From contig JAKSXM010000007.1 of the NCBI GenBank assembly GCA_022575985.1, forward strand, positions 33,296,501 to 33,360,500: a stretch of DNA of 64,000 bases, given 5' to 3'. Both the position numbers and the translations under genes were made by a program. The stretch comes from Anagrus nilaparvatae. Its lineage: Eukaryota; Arthropoda; Insecta; Hymenoptera; Mymaridae. A model generated the notes under the pieces. The model was not told where the DNA came from. It was given only the letters and a program-made list of their open reading frames with translations, and ran no database searches. Below are positions 57,261-64,000 of this stretch, piece after piece; positions within the stretch are counted from its first letter, which is position 1, and each line of letters begins with the position of its first letter.

Positions 57261-57363
57261 GCAGGCAACATGAAAAGAGCAGTCAAAGAAATAGAAGAAG
57301 ATAAAACTGGAGAATTTTTCGTTATTTACGTCAGCATCAATGCAGTAGATAGAATGGATACAA

Positions 57364-57657
57364 AATGTAGGTATCAATATCAATAATGATAATTTTAAAA
57401 CTGTACAATTTAAATTAGATACGGGGGCTCAATGCAATATAAAACCAATAGGAATATGTAAAAAATTAAAAATAAATGAAGTTATAAAAACAAAAGTAAC
57501 TCTAAAAAGCTATTCAGGAGATAAAATTAAAACAGCAGGTAAAGTAAAATTAACATGTAAAATAGGTAAAAATACTAAAGAAGTAGATTTTTATGCATGT
57601 GAAGGAAAATATATGCCTATACTAGGTTCACGTACATCATGTGAATGTAATTTATAA
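57364..57657 (+). pseudogene. Gypsy aspartic protease
   Basis: An open frame reads FKTVQFKLDTGAQCN, with DTG (57418-57426) as the active site, followed by KLKINEVIKTKVTLKSYSGD and YMPILGS. These are the protease and the flap/C-terminal ILG block of Gypsy polyproteins of the type with DTGAQCN. The catalytic motif is intact, but the domain ends in a stop at 57655-57657 and is separated from gag by frameshifts. Confidence 0.85.
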
Positions 57658-57659
57658 AA

Positions 57660-58465
57660 AGAGTAGAAGTAGAAGATGAAAGTTTATAAATAATGAAATA
57701 TATAAAGATAATATAAAAGAGCAAATGTGTAAAATACATAAGGATGTATTTAAAGGATATGGTAAAATAAAAGATTATAAATATAATATAGAATTAAAAG
57801 AATATAGTAAAGGTAAAGTGGAACCATGCAGACGTGTAGTAGTTAAATTAATGTCTAAATTGAAACTACAATTAACGTGAATGCAAAGAGCTGGAATTAT
57901 AAATAAAGTAGATAAACCGACAGACTTTGTAAGCTCATTAGTTCTAGTGGCAAAGGAAGATGGGACAATGAGAGTCTGTCTGGATCCACAATGCTTGAAT
58001 GAATGATAAAAATGGAACGCATACAGCTCCAAACATTAGAAGAAGTTTCGGCTACAGTTAAAAATGCTAAATATTTTACAAAATTAGACGCGAATAAGGA
58101 TTTTTGGCAAATAGAATTAACGGAAGAATTTCAAGAATGTACAACATTTAACACACCGTTTGGTCGATATTGTTTTAATAGACTACCGTACGGTATTTGT
58201 TCTAGTTCGGAAATATTTTATAAAGTATTTAGCAGAATACTTGAAGACATTGAAAATGTAGGCATTTATGCGGATGATATGATAAACTGGCGAGAGACAA
58301 AAGAAAAATTAATATCGAGATTAAAGTACCAGAAAGAGCAAGACAATACGGTATAAAATTTAATGAGAAAAAAATCGTATTTGGTGTAAATAAAATAAAA
58401 TTTTTAGGTCACATAATATCAGAAAAAGGTATAGAAATAGATCAAGAAAAAAGCAATTTTAGCTT
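57660..58465 (+). pseudogene. Gypsy reverse transcriptase
   Basis: The frame begins before the core with IHKDVFKGYGKIKDYKYNIE (about 57728). It continues through GIINKVDKPTDFVSSLVLVA, DGTMRVCLDP, then (58003-58356) YFTKLDANKDFWQIEL, TTFNTPFGRYCFNRLPYGI and the catalytic YADD (58267-58278), followed after a frameshift by KIKFLGHIISEKGIEID (about 58390). Stops occur near 57878 and 58005. The sequence jumps from the thumb straight into the integrase core at about 58465: RNase H and the integrase zinc domain are deleted. Confidence 0.9.
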
Positions 58466-60860
58466 CCGATATATTTTACTTGTTAGGAAAACATTATATA
58501 CTTATAGTAAATACATATAGTAAATATATTGAAATCAGAGATCAGAAAGATTTGGCTACGAAAACTACAATAAACTCATTAACCTATTAACGCCTAAGCG
58601 GACATCCTTGGACACTTACATTTTTCGGTAGTAAAAACTGCATATTTTAGGCTAAAAACCTTACCCAGTAGGTAATTTGGGTCACTCTTTTCATTTCCGG
58701 GGCCGGTTTTTTTATACAACCCTTGCGAAACGAGATATCAACCCCTAAAGTGCGGTAAATTTTCAAATAATTCTTAAAGAAACTGAAGTCCTTCCCAAAT
58801 GCAAAAAAGTCTTTATTTAGCATAAAAAAATATTACTAGAACTCCCAAGAAATAGTTAAAAAGTCAAATAAGCATGTATTAGCCATTGCAACCCTTCCTG
58901 GGGGTGTCTTTAGTAAGCAAAGGGGTGAGTTTTATAAATAAATAAAAGATTGAATATTTTGGGCTAAAAAACTCACCAAGTAGGTATTTGGGTCGCTTTT
59001 TTGACTTCTGGAGCTCATTTTTAGCTACAACCCCTACGAAATGAGATATAAACCCCTAAAATGGGGTAAATTTTTAAATAATTCTTAAAGAAACTTTAGT
59101 TGTTTTCAAATACAAAAAAGTTTTTATTTAGCAAAAAAAAATTATTACTAGAACTCCCAAGAAATAGTTAAACGTCAAATAAGCATGTATTAGCCATTGC
59201 TACCCTCCCTGGGGTGTCTTTAGTAAACAAAGGGGTAAGTTTTATAAATAAATGAAAGATTGATTATTTTGGGCTAAAAAACTCACCTAATAGGTATCTT
59301 GGGTCGCTCTTTTCATTTCTGGAGCTTAGCTACAACCCCTACAAAATGAGATATAAAGCCCTAAAATGGGGTAAATTTTTAAATAATTCTTAAAGAAACT
59401 TTAGTTGTTTTCAAATACAAAAAAATTTTTATTTAGCAAAAAAAAAATTATTACTAGAACTCCCAAGAAATAGTTAAAAGTTAAATAAGCATGTATTAGC
59501 CATTGCTACCCTGCCTGAGGGTGTCTTTAGTAAACAAAGGGGTGAGTTTTATGAAAGATTGAATATTTAGGGCCAAAAAACTCACCCAGTAAGTATTTTG
59601 GGTCGCTCTTTTCATTTCTGGAGCTCATTCTACAACCCCTAAGAAATGAGATATCAACCCTTAAAATGGGATAAACTTTCAAGTAATTCTTAAGGACACT
59701 TTAGTTACTTTAAAATGCAAAAAATTTTTTATTTGGCATAAAAAATTTTTACTAGAAGTCCCAAGAAAAGATTAACAGTCAAATACGTATGTATTAGCCA
59801 TTGTTACCCTCTCTGGGGGTGTCTTTAGTAAACAAAGGGGTGAGTTTCATAAATAAATGAAAGATTGAATATTTTGGACTAAAAAACTCATCTAATAGGT
59901 ATTTTGGGTCGCTCTCTTCATTTCTGGAACTCATTTTTAGCTAAAACCCCTACGAAATTATATACCAACCCCTAAAATGGGGTAAATTTTATCTATATAC
60001 TTCAATTTTACGAACCTTCTCTTTTTTGGGAGTCCTGGTAATAATTTTTAATGTCAAATAAAATCTTTTTTGCATTTGGGGAGAACTTCAGTTTCTTTAA
60101 GAATTATTTGAAAATTTACCCCACCTAGAGGTTGATATCTTGTTTCGCAAGGGTTGTATCAAAAAACGGGCCCCGGAAATCAAAAGAGCGACCCAAATTA
60201 CCTATTGGGTGAGTTTTTTAGCCCAAAATATTCAATTTTTCATTTATTTACAAAACTCACCCCTTTGCTTACTAAAGACACCCCCTGGGAGGGTTGCATT
60301 GGCTAATACATGCTTATTTGACTTTTTAACTATTTCATAGGAGTTCCAGTAATAATTTTTTTTGCTGAATAAAGACTTTTTTGCATTTTGGAAGAACTAA
60401 AGTTTCTTTATGAATAATTTGAAAATTTACCCCATTTTAGGGGTTATTATCTCGTTTTGCAAGGGTTGTATAAAAAAACCGGCCCCAGAAATGAAAAGAG
60501 CGACCCGAATTACCTGCTAGGTGGGGTTTTTAGACTAAAATATGCAGTTTTTATTACCGAAAAATGCAAGTGTCCAAGGATGTCCGCTTAGTCGTTAATA
60601 GGTTAAAAGAAATTTTTGCCAGATATGGTGTACCAAAGATATTATATTCTGATTCAGGGACTCAATATATAAGTTATAAATTTAAAAAATTTGCTGAGTA
60701 ATGGGGTTTCAAGTACCATATTACAACACCAAAGTTTCATCAATCGAACGGTCTTGCAGAAAGACATGTTCAAACACTGAAAAGGTTATTAAAAAAAATT
60801 ATTTTAGAAGGTAAAGAAAAAGAAATGGCATTATTACAGTTATGAAATATGCCAATAATT
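58466..60860 (+). pseudogene. Gypsy integrase core, split by a foldback insertion
   Basis: The integrase inserts the DNA copy. The first part (58468-58581) starts DIFYLLGKHYILIV, with the first catalytic aspartate at 58468, and YSKYIEIRDQ. It is cut at 58582 by a 2,020-bp element and resumes in the same frame at 60607 with EIFARYGVPKILYSDSGTQY (second D at 60651). The downstream SNGLAERHVQTLK block places the catalytic E at 60759, giving the D-35-E spacing of retroviral-type integrases. An in-frame TAA sits at 60699-60701. A TGA ends the frame near 60844. Confidence 0.88.
58583..60602. mobile_element. piggyBac-like foldback element with internal ~310-bp repeats
   Basis: The ends are CCTATTAACG and its inverse, with TTAA duplicated exactly outside (58579-58582 and 60603-60606). 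The outer inverted block (CCTAAGCGGACATCCTTGG) extends for hundreds of bases. Inside are about four and a half direct units of roughly 300-320 bp, each with CTCACCYARTAGGTATTTGG, GAGATATMAACCCCTAAAAT and 'TTAGCCATTGCTACCCT', then two units in inverted orientation from about 60000. TTAA plus a CCY tip fits piggyBac termini. No transposase is encoded. Confidence 0.85.
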
Positions 60861-61333
60861 GAAAAAGGTATAACATTCCGCAGAAATTAAATTTAATAGA
60901 AAAGTAAGAAATTTAATACCAAATTATAATAAAACCAAAATAGATATAAAGTCGTTTAAAGATACATTAAATTGTAGACAGGAACAGCAAAAAGTATATT
61001 ATGATAAAGGGACAAAAGAATTAAAACCTTTTAAAATATGTGACATGGTTAAATTACACAGTGAAGATAAAAAGACACCACACAAAAGTGGGTTATTTGT
61101 AGATGTAGATTGATGAATATAAAAAGTATAATGATATTCAAATACCAATATCAAGTACACCTTTTGCTGAACCTGTGAACAATGAAATATTACCGAATAA
61201 CAATAACAATAACAATAATACAAATAGTACAAATATAAAAATTAATAGACCAGTACAAATAACTAGATCAGGCAGAACATGTAATAGACCAAAATATTTA
61301 GAAGACTATGTATGCAATATTATTGTTTAATAT
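60861..61333 (+). pseudogene. Gypsy integrase C-terminus and tail, degraded
   Basis: The segment reads in shifting frames, including a KPFKICDMVKLHSEDKKT part (about 61023) typical of the integrase C-terminal domain that follows the core, and ITRSGRTCNRPKYLEDYVC near 61260, a common basic end of these polyproteins. It borders the 3' LTR. Confidence 0.7.
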
Positions 61334-61589
61334 TGTTATAAATTAGAGGTTAATTGGTGGAATATTGGAGTGGATGCGAGTGGATATGTAACAATTGACA
61401 CTGCGTAAATAATATGTTGATAATACTATTTGATTTTCTAAACGTGTGTACTGGTATAAGACTGATTGCGACTGTCCATTGACAGGTAGCGCTTGATATT
61501 ACCTATCTCTTTCTAATATGTACATTAAGGCTTCTTAACATATTATATTACAATAAAGGTATATTTACAAAAATCTACAATATGGAACA
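61334..61589 (+). repeat. 3' LTR of the Gypsy element (256 bp)
   Basis: It starts TGTTATAAATTAGAGG and ends TATGGAACA, forming an inverted TGTT/AACA tip. It matches the solo LTR at 27985-28234 through most of its length. No corresponding 5' LTR is present before 56941, so the element is 5' truncated. Confidence 0.82.
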
Positions 61590-62225
61590 ATTATGAAATC
61601 AAATCAAAAGTAATAATTTAATATATAAAAGAATGGAGATGTTATAAGTATAAAATAAGTATAACGTAAATGAAGCTTTATTATATACATAGATATATAA
61701 AATAAGTATATTGTAAATGAAGTTTTATGATATAGATAGATATACTAGCATAGGTGATTCGCCACTTCTTATCTGTTCCCGCTGTAGTTGGTATTGATTT
61801 TTTATAATTAATTTTTATTATTGATATGTGGTTTTGGTCCAAAAATATATTTTTTAGCAGCTTCAAAAATATTTGATAAAATTTTAATATTACCTCCATT
61901 TTGAATGAAATTTTCAGAGAATACGTAAAAATTAGTGCCGAATGGAATACTACAAAGTGCAATTCAAAATTTTTTTGATACTCTCAAGATATTTCAATTT
62001 TTGTTAAAAATTTTAAAAAATTTTATCAAGTTCAAACATACTAAAAATTAAATATCTCAGAAACTACGATAGCTGAGCAAAAAATCTATAGATTATGTCA
62101 ACCGCAGACTTTTTTTCTTTATTTTGACACCAGTTTCATGCCAATCGGTTCGGCGGTTCTTGAGTCATTAGGGTAGAGACAAACAAATAAACAAATAACT
62201 TTTCAAATATGTATAGTACTAGCTG
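61590..62225 (+). repeat. Dispersed repeat family, copy at window end
   Basis: ATAAGTATAAAATAAGTATA occurs at 61632 and again in part at 61695. From 61860 a module follows whose later phrases (CCGCAGACTTTTTTTCTTTA, TTTTGACACCAGTTTCATGC and TCATTAGGGTAGAGACAAAC) recur at 63340 and 63720 and, inverted, at 55480-55570. No protein is encoded. Confidence 0.65.
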
Positions 62226-62900
62226 CCTCCGGCTCGCATTGCTTGCCCCAGCAACCACCATGGGGGCTGCGCCCCCTGGACCCTTGCTACTTGATTTTTC
62301 CGAAAATAAGTTGTTTTAGCTTACTCAATATTTTGTAAAATAATCTATTTAACCCGAAGTATTATCTAAAATTTACTGAATCATAAAAATAATGGGCTTA
62401 TGAACTCAAACGGTTAATTAGTGATCAGCAATACAAAGCTTTGTCACAATCAAATGTTGTTTCCCTCGACTACCCATTCTAAGGTTCTACACGGAGCAAA
62501 GAAAGCAATGGCAGCAGTTGCACTTGCAACAGCAGCTACAGCTTTTACCGATACGGCTGAAGTCTCATGAATAGCAGTGGCAGCGACAGCAGTGGCAGAT
62601 TTTAGTAGCAGTATCTGACGTTGCTTTCCCGCGCTACATATATATATATTACTAGCAAAAGTTGGAGAGGGGGCTCCGCCCCCCCTGTATTGCATTTCCT
62701 TCTGTTTTTGTTGCTTAAGAAAACCAGGTTTCATTGTAAATTTATAACTATGCAAACACATTCAGAGTTTTCAGAGGAGCCTAGTTCTGTCCCCAGTAAA
62801 GTTATTATTATTAATTACAGAAACATATTTTAAAAGGTATTGGAGAGGCTATGTCTAATCCTGAAGATAATTTATTTCTTATGGAATCGGCGTGTTTCTC
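62226..62900 (+). repeat. GC-richer repeat modules with GGGGGCTNCGCCCCC hairpins
   Basis: GGGGGCTGCGCCCCCTGG at 62262 and GAGGGGGCTCCGCCCCCCCTG at 62668 are small GC hairpins like those next to Helitron ends. Between them, 62500-62590 has GCAGCAG/GCAACAGCAG-like triplet runs. 62700-62870 matches the reverse complement of 55860-56030. These may be internal or terminal Helitron modules, but no CTAG end is present. Confidence 0.5.
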
Positions 62901-63059
62901 CCGCACGAACAGAATCTAGCATTTTAGTATTAGTATCTCGTGTACTATTTTGGTATACTATAGATTTAGAGACTTCAAGACCTGTTATGAATCATTTTAG
63001 TCGGCTAGTAATTTCATAATTTAAACTTTTTGTTAATAACTGGATATCCAATTTTTTCG

Positions 63060-63840
63060 GTATTTTTTAATCTAGTGAATTTAAGGCCGCCAATCACGGA
63101 AAGTATTTACAAATTTTTATTGAAATGTCCTTTTTTATGCAAATTTATCTGAGTACGTATAAATTAATGCCGAATCGAGTAATACCAATTGCGGCCGTAA
63201 AATTTTATCATATTTAGAAGATATTTTAGTTTTTAATCAAAATTTCAAAATTTTATTTTTTCCAAAAATAGTAAAAATTGAATATCTCCAAAAGTACGGT
63301 AGCTGAATTGCAAAATTATGGCCTATGTCTTACGCAGACTTTTTTTCTATATTTTGACACTTTATTTTGACTTTTCATTGATTAGACCCTGATGATGAAA
63401 CACATACACAGACAGACCCACAAATATATGATTAAAAATACCATAAAAAAAAAAAAAAAATTAAAAAAAATTTTTCAATTATCTTCAAAAATATTTTATA
63501 AAATTTTAAAGATACCTCCGTTTTGTATAAAAATTTAAGAGAATACGTAAGAACTGGTGTTAAATCGAATACTACAAAGTGTGACTGTAAAATTTTTCTA
63601 TAGTTTCAAGATATTTCAATTTTTGTTAAAAATTTTTAAAAATTTTATTAAGTTCAAAAATACTAAAAATTGAATATCTCCAAAAGCTGAGTCGCAAAAC
63701 TATGGCCTATGTCACCCGCCGACTTTTTTTCTTTAATTTGACACCAGTTTTATTAAATTTCGTTCACTGGTTTGATCCTGATGATAATACACACACACGC
63801 ACAGACACACAAATAAATTTTCAAATATATATAGTAGTAA
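63060..63840 (+). repeat. Two tandem-oriented copies of the dispersed family
   Basis: Each copy (about 63060-63430 and 63470-63840) contains 'GATACCTCCGTTTT'-type or related text, 'AATATCTCCAAAAG', 'CTATGGCCTATGTCNCCCGC', 'GACTTTTTTTCTTTAATTTG' and 'CCTGATGATNANACACA'. The second ends TTTTCAAATATATATAGTAG. Both match 61860-62220 in the same direction and 55470-55800 in the opposite direction. Confidence 0.65.
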
Positions 63841-64000
63841 GATATGTAGCAGAAAGCGTGCTTATAATATGCCGTGTATTATAGGCCGTATTTAAAAACG
63901 AATTTTGTAAATTACTAGATTTATATTTATGTTGGTACTAAAGGGGGGCGGAATAATTTTTCGTATTTATAAACGATTTTGGGCTTCTGATCAAACTTGG

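Overview
The window looks like a piece of an arthropod (most likely insect) nuclear genome. It is strongly AT-rich, has no bacterial-style gene packing, and is built almost entirely from transposable-element remnants, palindromic non-autonomous elements and minisatellites. The element mix (R1-like and CR1/Jockey-like LINEs, BEL/Pao and Gypsy LTR elements, Helitrons, a Ginger integrase transposon, a tRNA-headed SINE-like repeat) fits an insect. A parasitoid wasp or similar AT-rich insect is possible, but no sequence here fixes the species. The only segment that looks like a host gene is one short terminal exon at 15149-15251.

Layout. 0-5 kb: a minus-strand LINE ORF1 remnant, a Helitron 3' terminus, a plus-strand LINE reverse transcriptase split by a TTAA-flanked insertion, a TTAA-flanked hairpin, and a minus-strand LINE C-terminus. 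6.8-9.7 kb: two dispersed repeats (one tRNA-headed), a pogo/Tigger-type terminus and a 1 kb hAT-like foldback element. 10-15 kb: a LINE ORF2 split by satellite-like DNA, a small MITE, and a GC-richer R1-like LINE remnant beside the host exon. 15.8-25.2 kb: four large palindromic elements of 1.0-1.7 kb. 26.3-28.2 kb: a 39-bp/117-bp higher-order repeat array with a decayed inverted partner, then a Gypsy solo LTR. 28.4-30.1 kb: a Helitron helicase with its 3' terminus. 30-41 kb: very AT-rich DNA with several diverged minisatellites and no convincing gene. 41.5-46.5 kb: two unrelated LTRs, a 153-bp tandem array, a (CA)n tract, the second tRNA-headed repeat and a 63-bp triplication. 48.2-51.4 kb: a decayed BEL/Pao polyprotein. 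51.4-54 kb: a palindromic element split by a 1,881-bp Ginger transposon. 54.7-56.7 kb: Helitron-type repeats with 19-bp arrays. 56.9-61.6 kb: a Gypsy element whose integrase is split by a 2-kb piggyBac-like foldback. 61.6-64 kb: several copies of one dispersed repeat family.

The most informative points are the nested insertions with exact target-site duplications. The Ginger element has 5'-TGTTA termini, a TATA duplication, an intron-containing integrase ORF and a cysteine-rich tail, but has lost the stretch that should hold the catalytic glutamate. Four structurally different elements are flanked by TTAA, and two of these interrupt retrotransposon reading frames that resume in frame after them. 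One complete short Helitron can be bounded at both ends. All boundaries were read by eye and no alignment or database search was run.
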